From Flavobacteriaceae bacterium (lineage in GTDB: Bacteria > Bacteroidota > Bacteroidia > Flavobacteriales > Flavobacteriaceae): a stretch of DNA of 15,417 bases. Below, in pieces: positions 1 to 6,815 of the stretch. Both the position numbers and the translations under genes were made by a program. Below the pieces are notes generated by a model. The model saw nothing but the letters and a program-made list of their open reading frames with translations. It ran no database searches and had not been told where the DNA came from. Numbering within the stretch: the first letter of the stretch is position 1; every line of letters begins with the position of its first letter. The DNA is taken from the NCBI GenBank assembly GCA_030829155.1, contig JAURBD010000033.1, forward strand, positions 1 to 15,417, read 5' to 3'.

Positions 1-589
1 GTTCCTTTGTAGTTTCTTGTTCTCCTTGTTTACCCTTTTTTGGACTACTTTGTTCATTTCCGGTGAACGTTCCAATTCCTGATGTAGCGAAGCTGCAGTC
101 ATAGTAGTTGCCTATTGCCCCAGCTCCAGCTTTGTAGAGTGCTTCTAAAACAGTAGAAACTGAATCACAAGGTACACAAGTCGTGAGCTTTTTTAAGGTG
201 TTTTTTTTAGGGATTAAAATTTGTTGTTTTTGTAAACCCAATTGAACACCCATTTCATGACTAACTCCATTTTTATGGTTGTCCAATGCCGTGTGAATGG
301 AATAAATTGCAATATTGTTTTTTATCGCTTTGATAACTGCTCTTTCAACATAGGTTTTACCTGTCAATTTTTTTAAACCAGAAAAAATAATGGGATGAAA
401 ACTTATGATTAGTTCACAACCTTTTCGAATAGCTTCATCTACAACCTCTTCAGTTGTATCTAGAGTAATTAGGGCTTTACTACATTTTGAATCTAAATCT
501 CCAACCAGCAAGCCTACATTGTCAAAATCCTCGGCATAGGTCAACGGTGCCCATGATTCTAGAATTTTAGTAATTTCATTTATTTTCAT
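1..589 (-). CDS. Nif3-like dinuclear metal-centre protein (partial, N-terminal part)
   Basis: The gene starts with ATG at 589 and runs off the left edge, so about 196 N-terminal residues are visible. The start MKINEITKILESWAPL and the motif DNVGLLVG (residues 23-30) are typical of the Nif3/YbgI (DUF34) family. Likely metal ligands are H65 in FHPIIFSGLK and H99 and D103 in SIHTALDN; the matching C-terminal ligands lie outside the window. From about residue 130 the sequence enters the inserted CutA/PII-like domain found in longer family members (AGAGAIGNYYDCSF, then GIGTF). Relatives are often annotated GTP cyclohydrolase 1 type 2, but the physiological role is not settled. The gene diverges from lpxK across an 80-nt gap holding a good -7 box for this strand. 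The family call is firm, the function is not. Confidence 0.9.
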   Translation of the reverse strand, partial: MKINEITKILESWAPLTYAEDFDNVGLLVGDLDSKCSKALITLDTTEEVVDEAIRKGCELIISFHPIIFSGLKKLTGKTYVERAVIKAIKNNIAIYSIHTALDNHKNGVSHEMGVQLGLQKQQILIPKKNTLKKLTTCVPCDSVSTVLEALYKAGAGAIGNYYDCSFATSGIGTFTGNEQSSPKKGKQGEQETTKE

Positions 590-647
590 CTATAGAACTT
601 ATTTTTTTTTGTAAATAGATTACCTAAACTACGAAATGTTATCTTTA

Positions 648-655
648 CAAATATA
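648..655 (-). promoter_or_regulatory. Candidate -7 box (TATATTTG) for the Nif3-like gene
   Basis: On the minus strand this reads TATATTTG, a perfect match to the Bacteroidetes TAnnTTTG -7 element. It lies 58 nt before the ATG at 589, inside the divergent gap with lpxK. No TTG -33 element is seen at the expected 17-23 nt spacing, and such an octamer is not rare by chance in AT-rich DNA. Facing the other way, TATCTTTA at 640-647 is a one-mismatch candidate for lpxK. Confidence 0.35.
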
Positions 656-669
656 ATATATTAGCAAGC

Positions 670-1689
670 ATGACCCTCTTCCGCCTCTTTCTTTTTCCTT
701 TTGCTATACTTTACAGTACGCTAACTTATTTTCGGAATTTTTTATTTGATGTAAAATTATTTAAGTCCATTAGCTATGAAAACCCCACAATAGGGATAGG
801 TAATCTATCTGTTGGTGGAACTGGTAAATCTGTTTGTGTAGATTATGTAGTTTCTCTTTTGAAACAAAATCATGCAATTACGATTTTGAGCAGAGGTTAT
901 GGAAGAGCCTCCAAGGGATTTGTAGAAGTCACGGACAAATCAACAGCAAAGAATGTAGGCGATGAACCTTTGATGCTGAGTTTAAAGCACCCAGAGGTTA
1001 GAGTAGGCGTTTCAGAAAAGAGAAAGGTAGGGATGGATCAACTTTTAAAGTATTCAACGAAAGAGTCTGTTTTTGTTTGGGATGATTGTTTTCAACATCG
1101 CTGGGTAAGTCCTCGCCTTATGATATTATTAACTTCTTACAAGGATCTTTTTGTTGATGACTTTCATCTTCCATTAGGGAATTTAAGAGAATTGAGTTTA
1201 GGTAAAAAAAGAGCTGACGTGGTTATTGTTACCAAATGCCCGAAAAATATGAGTGATGAGGAAAGAAAGAAAATTACCCAAAAACTTGAGCTTTCAAAAA
1301 CACAATATTTATTTTTTGCTCTAATTAAATATTCCGATCATATTAAAAATTTTGACCGTTCACTTCCCGTTTCAAACATAGAAAAGATACCTTTTTTATT
1401 AGTGACCGGAATTTCTGATCCAACACCTTTGAAGAATTATTTAGAAGGAATTGGATGTAAATTTGAAAATCTTAAGTTTTCTGATCATCACAACTTTACT
1501 CAAAAAGATGCAGACATGATCAAAAAAAAATCTAATAATCGTATGATCTTAACAACTGAAAAAGACTTTGTTCGATTAAATCCAATTTTATCATCAAATG
1601 TTTTATTTTATTTACCAATAGAAATGGAATTGTTTCCAGACGACAAAGAACGCTTTGATAAAATAATAGGAACTACAGCATCAACATAG
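670..1689 (+). CDS. lpxK: Tetraacyldisaccharide 4'-kinase LpxK
   Basis: LpxK phosphorylates the 4' position of the lipid A disaccharide precursor at the inner membrane, giving lipid IVA. The protein has 339 residues, near the usual family length. It has a hydrophobic N-terminal membrane-anchoring segment (about 3-25), a P-loop GNLSVGGTGKS (44-54), LSRGYGR (73-79), GDEP (97-100, containing the probable catalytic Asp 98) and DDCFQHR (138-144). The last motif is usually DDGFQHR or DDAFQHR, so Cys 140 is a local deviation. LTTEKDFVRL near residues 295-304 is also typical of the family. The start at 670 fits the N-terminal anchor. Its stop lies 5 nt from the lipA stop on the other strand. The product belongs to the same pathway as waaA further along. 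Confidence 0.96.
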   Translation: MTLFRLFLFPFAILYSTLTYFRNFLFDVKLFKSISYENPTIGIGNLSVGGTGKSVCVDYVVSLLKQNHAITILSRGYGRASKGFVEVTDKSTAKNVGDEPLMLSLKHPEVRVGVSEKRKVGMDQLLKYSTKESVFVWDDCFQHRWVSPRLMILLTSYKDLFVDDFHLPLGNLRELSLGKKRADVVIVTKCPKNMSDEERKKITQKLELSKTQYLFFALIKYSDHIKNFDRSLPVSNIEKIPFLLVTGISDPTPLKNYLEGIGCKFENLKFSDHHNFTQKDADMIKKKSNNRMILTTEKDFVRLNPILSSNVLFYLPIEMELFPDDKERFDKIIGTTAST

Positions 1690-1694
1690 TAAGT

Positions 1695-2564
1695 TTAATC
1701 AATATGTTTATGAGCTTTGTAGGAAGAGCGAACTAGAGGCCCACTTTCAACATGTCTAAATCCTAGATCTTTTCCAATTGCTTCATAACGATCAAATTGC
1801 TCAGGTAATATAAATTGTTTTACTCCTAAATGTTTTTTTGTAGGCTGTAAGTATTGACCAATCGTTACAACATCAACCTCTGCCATTCTAAGATCATGAA
1901 GGGTTTCAATAACTTCTTCTTCGGTTTCACCTAATCCAAGCATTATTCCGGATTTTGTCCTACGAACTCCTTGTTGTTTTAAATACATTAAAACTTCTAG
2001 ACTTTGATCATATTTAGCTTGGATTCGAACTTCACGAGTAAGGCGTCTTACAGTTTCAACATTGTGAGAAACAATTTCAGGATGTACTTTAACTATTCTA
2101 TTTAAACTTTTTTCATTTCCTTTAAAATCGGGTATCAAAGTTTCTAGTGTTGTGTTTGGATTCATTCTTCGAATTGCATTGATGGTTTCTCCCCAGATAA
2201 TTGATCCTCCATCTTTTAAGTCATCTCGATCAACCGATGTGATTACAGCATGCTTGATTTTCATAATTTTAATAGAACGAGCGACTTTTTCAGGCTCATC
2301 CCAATCTACTGTATCAGGTCTACCTGTTTTAACGCCGCAGAAGCCACAAGATCGCGTGCAAATATTTCCTAATATCATAAATGTAGCAGTTCCCTCTCCC
2401 CAACATTCTCCCATATTTGGACAACTCCCCGAGGTACATATGGTATTCAGTTTATATTTATCAACTAAGCTTCGCAGTTCAGTGTATTTTTTTCCAGTGG
2501 GAAGTTTTACACGAAGCCACTTGGGTTTTCCGGAAGTTTTTTTGGTTTTAATTTCGGTCTGCAT
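1695..2564 (-). CDS. lipA: Lipoyl synthase (radical SAM, two 4Fe-4S clusters)
   Basis: LipA inserts two sulfur atoms into protein-bound octanoyl groups to form the lipoyl cofactor of 2-oxoacid dehydrogenases and the glycine cleavage system. The 289-residue protein is full length. The auxiliary-cluster cysteines C43, C48 and C54 lie in CTSGSCPNMGEC, the radical-SAM cysteines C69, C73 and C76 in CTRSCGFC, and the conserved C-terminal RSSY (279-282) supplies the serine ligand of the auxiliary cluster. It is the last gene of a leftward block, 38 nt after the Nramp-like stop. That gap holds a good promoter match, so lipA may also be transcribed alone. Its stop abuts the lpxK stop, leaving no room for a separate terminator. 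Confidence 0.98.
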   Translation of the reverse strand: MQTEIKTKKTSGKPKWLRVKLPTGKKYTELRSLVDKYKLNTICTSGSCPNMGECWGEGTATFMILGNICTRSCGFCGVKTGRPDTVDWDEPEKVARSIKIMKIKHAVITSVDRDDLKDGGSIIWGETINAIRRMNPNTTLETLIPDFKGNEKSLNRIVKVHPEIVSHNVETVRRLTREVRIQAKYDQSLEVLMYLKQQGVRRTKSGIMLGLGETEEEVIETLHDLRMAEVDVVTIGQYLQPTKKHLGVKQFILPEQFDRYEAIGKDLGFRHVESGPLVRSSYKAHKHID

Positions 2565-2583
2565 AGATCATTTTTGTCTGATG

Positions 2584-2614
2584 CAAATATACAAACTTCT
2601 CTTTAGAGCATCAA
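2584..2614 (-). promoter_or_regulatory. Probable lipA promoter, TTG-N20-TATATTTG
   Basis: On the minus strand a TTG (-33) at 2614-2612 is followed, after exactly 20 nt, by TATATTTG at 2591-2584. This matches the TTG-N17-23-TAnnTTTG consensus known for Flavobacterium and Bacteroides. The -7 box ends 19 nt before the lipA ATG, leaving a short leader. The -33 element falls inside the last codons of the upstream Nramp-like gene. Of the candidate promoters in this window it is the only one with both elements at proper spacing. Confidence 0.6.
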
Positions 2615-3817
2615 TAGATATACGAAAGCAAAACCACTTAAAAAAAGAAGCCCCAGCAGACTGAGTATTCTTAAGCCTTTTGAAGGTTTTGTAGCTTCAG
2701 GCATTTGATTACTAAGAACTAATCTGTAATTTAAGAATGCATAAAATGGAGCTGTTAAAAATGATAAAACTGTTGCAATTTGAATTAAAAGACCCATTTC
2801 TGAAAGAAGAAAAACAAATACACTTATGGTTCCTCCTGCTAGAATAAGCAGCCAAAATTTGTAATCGTTTCTTTTTTTTCCAGGAAATAGTAATTCTACA
2901 GTTTTACTCATTGCTCTGGGCGATGCATCTAGGGTAGTAATTGTAGTGCTGAACATTGTTGTTAAGGCTGCAACAGCAATGATCCAATAAACATCATCAC
3001 CCAAGGTAATTGTATATAAACTTATTAGCTGGGATGCGAAAACTCCCCCTTGATTAGAAAATTCAGTTCCACTCCCAAACATTACAAAAGCTCCTAATCC
3101 CATGAAGCAAATCCCTAAAATTAGGGTTACCCAATAACCTAAATTAAAATCAAATAAACTTTCGTTAATTTTAAGTTTAGTTTTCATTTCATTATTTTTT
3201 TCAAGACTCCAAAGTGAATGCCAAATAGAAATATCCATAGGAGCAGGCATCCAACCCATAAAAGCAATTAGAAATAAAATATTTAATTCATTTGGTAAAA
3301 TTTGAACCAAAGATATAGGGGCTGTATTTTTAACAGAAGCGAGTCCAATTGCAATAAATGTTGTTATGGTCAGTGTTAAAATAATCCATTTTACAATTCG
3401 ATCAAGAGTTGCATATTTGCCAATCCATAAAATAAGTGTACAAACCAAAGTGATCGCAATAGACCAATATACAAGATTGTCAGAAATTCCAAAAACTTGT
3501 GAAGCTAATCCAGCAGTAACAATAGTAACCGCTGTTTGAATCGTAAACATTGAAGCTATATTAAGTAAAAAATATATATTCAAATACACTCTTCCTAGAT
3601 GCAAATATCCTTCAAGTAGGCTTTTATTTGTTGCAATTGAAAAACGCGGGCCGTATTGAAAGAAAGGATATTTAAATAGATTTACAAGAATAATTGCCCA
3701 CAAGAGTCCCCATCCAAAGTCAGCCCCAGCTCGAGTTGATTGAACCAAATGTGAAACTCCAATAGCAGCTCCAGCAAAAAGAAGTCCTGGTCCAAGTTTT
3801 TGAAATTTATCCCTCAT
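2603..3817 (-). CDS. Nramp-related membrane transporter lacking canonical metal motifs
   Basis: This 404-residue protein has about 11 hydrophobic segments and opens with KLGPGLLFAGAAIG, the start of TM1 in the Nramp/MntH family. In true Nramp proteins TM1 carries DPGN and TM6 carries MPH, which hold the divalent metal. Here the TM1 position reads GVSHLVQSTRAGA (from residue 20) and the TM6 position reads GWMPAPMDISIW (about 188-199). The fold is therefore Nramp-like, but the ion site is different and the substrate cannot be read from sequence; Mn2+ or Fe2+ should not be assumed. The start ATG at 3817 overlaps the end of the sigma factor gene by 11 nt, which suggests translational coupling in one transcript. 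lipA follows 38 nt downstream. Confidence 0.85.
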   Translation of the reverse strand: MRDKFQKLGPGLLFAGAAIGVSHLVQSTRAGADFGWGLLWAIILVNLFKYPFFQYGPRFSIATNKSLLEGYLHLGRVYLNIYFLLNIASMFTIQTAVTIVTAGLASQVFGISDNLVYWSIAITLVCTLILWIGKYATLDRIVKWIILTLTITTFIAIGLASVKNTAPISLVQILPNELNILFLIAFMGWMPAPMDISIWHSLWSLEKNNEMKTKLKINESLFDFNLGYWVTLILGICFMGLGAFVMFGSGTEFSNQGGVFASQLISLYTITLGDDVYWIIAVAALTTMFSTTITTLDASPRAMSKTVELLFPGKKRNDYKFWLLILAGGTISVFVFLLSEMGLLIQIATVLSFLTAPFYAFLNYRLVLSNQMPEATKPSKGLRILSLLGLLFLSGFAFVYLLML

Positions 3818-4370
3818 TTTTAGTAATTTCTTGAGCCAAAACTTTTTTCGCTCTAAGTAATGTGACCTTTACAGTATTTAAAGGTAGATCTAGACGTTCA
3901 CTTATTTCTTTGTAAGAAAGTTCTTCGAAATATCTGAGTCGGATAATGGTTTTGTATTCCAACTTTAAAGTTTTAATTTTTCGAAGTAAATTAGATAAAT
4001 TTTGAGTTATGATCAGGAGATCTTCTGGAGAAGGATTACCGTCTTGAACCTCCCTCACTGTGTATTCATCGTATGCGGTAGAGTCAATTTTATTTTTAGA
4101 TTTTTTTTTCCTGTGTTGATCGATCTGAATATTTCTGGAAATAGTTGTTAACCAAGTTTCAAATGTAAAACTAGGATTAAAAGTATCTATTTTATCAAAT
4201 GCTTTGGCAAAAGTTCTGACTGCAATATCTTCTGCTTGATCCTCGTTTCTGGTTTTTTTAAGAAGATAACTGTATAGATAATCCCAAAAGGTTTCAAAAA
4301 GATATCCAAAAGCTTTTTGATTGTTACTTTTCGCCAAATTTATTGCCTCTTGAATAGCTTCGGATTCCAT
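3807..4370 (-). CDS. ECF-type RNA polymerase sigma factor
   Basis: This 187-residue protein of the sigma-70 family has the two-domain ECF layout. Region 2 (about 17-90) contains NEDQAEDIAVRTFAKAFDKID and TWLTTISRNIQIDQHRKKK. A linker follows, then region 4 (about 122-180) with a helix-turn-helix around LSYKEISERLDLPLNTVKV (151-169). It would direct RNA polymerase to a small set of promoters. No anti-sigma factor gene is recognisable next to it. The small Cys-rich membrane protein just upstream and the Nramp-like protein just downstream (11-nt overlap) are the only membrane partners in the block. The start ATG at 4370 is 33 nt after the upstream stop. The regulon cannot be read from this window. 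Confidence 0.9.
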   Translation of the reverse strand: MESEAIQEAINLAKSNNQKAFGYLFETFWDYLYSYLLKKTRNEDQAEDIAVRTFAKAFDKIDTFNPSFTFETWLTTISRNIQIDQHRKKKSKNKIDSTAYDEYTVREVQDGNPSPEDLLIITQNLSNLLRKIKTLKLEYKTIIRLRYFEELSYKEISERLDLPLNTVKVTLLRAKKVLAQEITKNEG

Positions 4371-4403
4371 CTTGTTACTAAAATATAAAAAAAATAATGA
4401 TGC

Positions 4404-4613
4404 TTATTGTTTAGTGAAATTTGGATTTTTACATTCTTGTTCATCTGGGAGTTTTCCACAAAATCCACAGGGTTCACTTGATTTGTTTAGAAATGGACTC
4501 TGGCTAGCACAAGTACCTGCAAACTTCCCGTTTTTCTTTACCAATATTTTGATAGCTATACCAGCAAAAGCCAAAGCAATCAACACAAAAGTTAAAAGAA
4601 ATAATTTAAACAT
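4404..4613 (-). CDS. Small Cys-rich membrane-anchored protein
   Basis: The likely product has 69 residues starting at the ATG at 4613 (MFKLFLLTFVL). One N-terminal membrane helix (about 2-22) is followed by a lysine stretch and a tail with four cysteines: GTCAS, then EPCGFCGKLPDEQEC. I chose 4613 over the in-frame ATG at 4631 because the longer form adds a polar MYFCGY in front of the helix and overlaps a -7 box. The layout of one helix, a basic linker and a Cys-rich tail recalls NqrM-type maturation factors, and flavobacterial homologues are usually listed only as membrane or secreted protein. The paired Cys could bind a metal or Fe-S cluster (inference). It is the first gene of the leftward block, 33 nt before the sigma factor gene. 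Confidence 0.75.
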   Translation of the reverse strand: MFKLFLLTFVLIALAFAGIAIKILVKKNGKFAGTCASQSPFLNKSSEPCGFCGKLPDEQECKNPNFTKQ

Positions 4614-4620
4614 ATAGCCA

Positions 4621-4628
4621 CAAAAGTA
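4621..4628 (-). promoter_or_regulatory. -7 box (TACTTTTG) very close to the small membrane protein start
   Basis: On the minus strand this reads TACTTTTG, a perfect TAnnTTTG match, ending only 7 nt before the preferred ATG at 4613. No TTG -33 element lies 17-23 nt upstream. If used, transcription would begin almost at the ATG, giving a leaderless or nearly leaderless mRNA for the whole block. Confidence 0.4.
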
Positions 4629-4768
4629 CATAATTTATATCCAGGTGCATAAAAAATGGTGCAAAACAAATCAGTCAGAATAATCGAATTTAATACCACC
4701 CGTAACTTAATTTAAACTAGATCAATAAAATAACTAACCAAACGTTACAATCGTCAAGCTGTTTTCTT

Positions 4769-5125
4769 ATGAATGAATCATTTTTGACAAATGATTTAAT
4801 AAATTATGTGCTACTATATTAGGATGGATAAATAAAGATTATGCTTATGCTTACTGATTATGAATATACATTTCTTAGATCCCATATCGTAGTTATTAGT
4901 GATTTATCTATTCAAAAAATCAAGTCAAATCTTTTTCTGAAACTCAAAGTTCAAAAACACTTAATCCCCACTTAGAAAAGCTCTGAGTGTGATCTTTTGT
5001 TTGGTATTAGTTTCACAGAAGAAGATATTAAAACCAAAACGTTAGAATTAATCGAAAAGAGAATTACCTCTTTTCAAGAAATCTCGATAAAAAATGAAAA
5101 TGCAATATGGGAGTGGTATTATTGA
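4769..5125 (+). pseudogene. Probable decayed small gene with three in-frame stop codons
   Basis: One reading frame from an ATG at 4769 to a TGA at 5123-5125 spans 119 codons and stays protein-like, but is broken by TAG at 4820-4822, TAA at 4829-4831 and TAG at 4973-4975. The longest open parts are 44 codons from the ATG at 4841 (including LTDYEYTFLRSHIVVISDL) and 49 codons after the last TAG (including CDLLFGISFTEEDIKTKTL and a C-terminal NENAIWEWYY). The mix of charged and hydrophobic residues, and a shared frame across the amber codon, suggest a former coding sequence rather than random DNA. I do not recognise the family. Alternatives are two unrelated short ORFs, stop readthrough, or sequence errors. 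Confidence 0.4.
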
Positions 5126-5154
5126 GGGTTTATAAAAGGGGGTACTTCATTTTT

Positions 5155-5643
5155 CTAAAGCAGATTATTCCAAATTATAGCACTAAAAAAGTATAGATAG
5201 ATTAATGCAATTGAGAACTTTAAGAATACACCTCCAAGAAACCCAATTAGCGCACCAAAGGCTGCTTTTAAAGCTTTTTTGCTATTACTATCTTGTAAAA
5301 GTTCACCAAAATATGCACCCAAAAACGGGCCAGCAATAACTCCTAGTGGTCCTAAAAAAAGTAATCCAATCACTAGACCTATGGAGGCTCCATAAATACC
5401 TGACTTAGATCCTCCGAACTTTTTTGTGCCTAATGCAGGGATTATATAATCCAAGAAAAAGACAGCTAATGCAATTCCAAAAGTAATCCATAAAAAAGAA
5501 TTATTTGATGGAACACCTGAATGTTGATGTATAAGAAATAAACCCAGCCAACTAGTTAATGGCCCCGGTAATACTGGAAGAAAACTTCCAGCAATTCCTA
5601 ATAAAATTATGAAAGTGGAGGTTACAAATAAGAAAATATCCAT
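5155..5643 (-). CDS. DUF456 family small integral membrane protein
   Basis: This 162-residue, very hydrophobic protein has about four to five membrane segments (roughly 3-22, 25-40, 50-70, 82-112 and 128-155). The sequence matches the DUF456 pattern: a glycine/proline-rich first hairpin with LGIAGSFLPVLPGPLTSWLGL, a central LGTKKFGGSKSGIYGASIGL, and GPLGVIAGPFLGAYFGEL. No biochemical function is established for the family, and no catalytic residues are evident. It stands alone between the decayed gene and a divergent rightward block. The upstream DNA has only a one-mismatch -7 candidate. Confidence 0.88.
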   Translation of the reverse strand: MDIFLFVTSTFIILLGIAGSFLPVLPGPLTSWLGLFLIHQHSGVPSNNSFLWITFGIALAVFFLDYIIPALGTKKFGGSKSGIYGASIGLVIGLLFLGPLGVIAGPFLGAYFGELLQDSNSKKALKAAFGALIGFLGGVFLKFSIALIYLYFFSAIIWNNLL

Positions 5644-5768
5644 TGTAATATAAAATTGTTTTATTAAACGTTTTTTAATCAGTTTTGAAATCTAGGTTAA
5701 AAAGTAGTAAATTTAGTTCTTCTTATATATCAATTGAATCTTATGTTTAATTTTTAAAAACAAATCAA

Positions 5769-6257
5769 ATGAATTTTTCAGCCAGAATAGCTTTTTCCGT
5801 AGTTTTATTTTTAATTTTTCAAAGTTGCGAATATTTTAATACCACTACAATAACTCCCAAACAAATAAAGGAACAATCTAAATGGAATGAAAAAGACCAA
5901 CCCCCTTCCTTTCCCGAATGCGATGGTTTAGATTCAGATGATCAGATGGATTGTTTTAAAGACATTGTATCTCAAACAATTTCAGATATACTTTATCAAT
6001 ACAATTTTTCAAGTTCCAGTCAGTTAAATGAAGAAGTTGTTCTCAAGCTTGAAGTTGACGCAGAAGGGTATTTTTCATTGCTAGAAATTGAAGATGAGAA
6101 TGATGTACTTAGTCAGATTGAAACACTGTATTCTACATTAGATAAGGCTGTTTCAGGTTTGCCTCAAGCACTTCCAGCAATAAAGACCAATGTGGGGATT
6201 AAAGTTAAAACCTCCTTTAGTATTCCAATTAAAATAATTGCTTCACCCCAAAGCTAA
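5769..6257 (+). CDS. Predicted lipoprotein with TonB-C-like domain
   Basis: This 162-residue protein has a hydrophobic signal segment (about 5-19) ending in FQSC, with Cys 20 as the probable lipidation site. The mature part has PECDGLD...DQMDCFKDI with two cysteines about 12 residues apart. A region with VVLKLEVDAEGYFSLLEIE follows, resembling the beta-strand pattern of the C-terminal domain of flavobacterial TonB-like energy transducers (a FP-x-C...C-F start, then a V-x-f-x-I/V-D-x-x-G strand). The similarity is partial: there is no TonB transmembrane plus proline-rich arm, so a direct energy-transducing role is doubtful. The stop overlaps the ruvC start as TAATG, so the two are translationally coupled and share a transcript. 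A one-mismatch -7 box, TATGTTTA, lies at 5742-5749. Confidence 0.65.
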   Translation: MNFSARIAFSVVLFLIFQSCEYFNTTTITPKQIKEQSKWNEKDQPPSFPECDGLDSDDQMDCFKDIVSQTISDILYQYNFSSSSQLNEEVVLKLEVDAEGYFSLLEIEDENDVLSQIETLYSTLDKAVSGLPQALPAIKTNVGIKVKTSFSIPIKIIASPQS

Positions 6258-6808
6258 TGCATGAAAAAATAATTTTAGGTATTGACCCAGGAACTACAAT
6301 AATGGGTTTTGGGCTTATAAAAATAGTGAAAGGGGAAATGCAATTTATGCAACTCAACGAATTGATTTTATCTAAATACGATGATCACTATTTAAAATTA
6401 AAGCAAATTTTTAATCGCACCCTAGAATTAATTGACACCTATCATCCAGATGAAATAGCATTAGAGGCACCTTTTTTTGGAAAAAACGTACAATCAATGC
6501 TTAAATTGGGAAGAGCACAAGGGGTAGCAATGGCAGCTGGTTTGTCCCGAGAAATTCCAGTAATTGAATATTCCCCAAAAAAAATTAAAATGGCAATCAC
6601 AGGAAATGGTAACGCCACAAAAGAACAAGTAGCCAAGATGCTTCAAAACTTATTGGGATTTAAGGTAATACCAAAGAATTTAGATTCAACAGATGGATTA
6701 GCTGCAGCTGTATGTCATTTCTTTAATGGAGGATCTAGTTCAAAAGAAAAAAAGTATAGTGGTTGGAATGCTTTTGTTTCGCAGAATCCAGGAAAAATAA
6801 AGAGCTAA
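6257..6808 (+). CDS. ruvC: Crossover junction endodeoxyribonuclease RuvC
   Basis: RuvC resolves Holliday junctions with RuvAB by paired nicking. The 183-residue protein carries all four acidic catalytic residues of the RNase H-like fold: D10 in LGIDPGTT, E70 in IALEAPFFGKN, and D143 and D146 in NLDSTDGLAAAVCH. KLGRAQGVAMAA (83-94) and YSPKKIKMAITGNGNATKEQV (from residue 105) are also family hallmarks. The start codon at 6257 shares its A with the stop of the upstream lipoprotein gene (TAATG). A second ATG at 6261 is out of frame. hemW follows after 7 nt, so three genes probably form one transcript. RuvA and RuvB are not in the window. Confidence 0.97.
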   Translation: MHEKIILGIDPGTTIMGFGLIKIVKGEMQFMQLNELILSKYDDHYLKLKQIFNRTLELIDTYHPDEIALEAPFFGKNVQSMLKLGRAQGVAMAAGLSREIPVIEYSPKKIKMAITGNGNATKEQVAKMLQNLLGFKVIPKNLDSTDGLAAAVCHFFNGGSSSKEKKYSGWNAFVSQNPGKIKS

Positions 6809-6815
6809 TTCAATT

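Larger units (their letters stand above)
4614..5154. other. Gene-poor intergenic stretch
   Basis: This stretch of about 540 nt between two leftward genes has no intact gene. It holds the -7 box of the small membrane protein near its left end and a probable broken gene at 4769-5125. Between 4629 and 4768 I see only AT-rich sequence with stops in all frames, no convincing hairpin terminator and no direct repeats. Confidence 0.6.

Noticed and set aside
2152..2664. 170-residue open frame on the plus strand opposite lipA
   Set aside because: It lies antisense to lipA, whose cluster motifs are unmistakable; its translation shows no family motifs and it is a shadow frame.
4372..4617. 81-residue open frame on the plus strand opposite the small Cys-rich protein
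   Set aside because: It is antisense to a better-supported gene with a membrane helix and paired cysteines, and it has no recognisable features.
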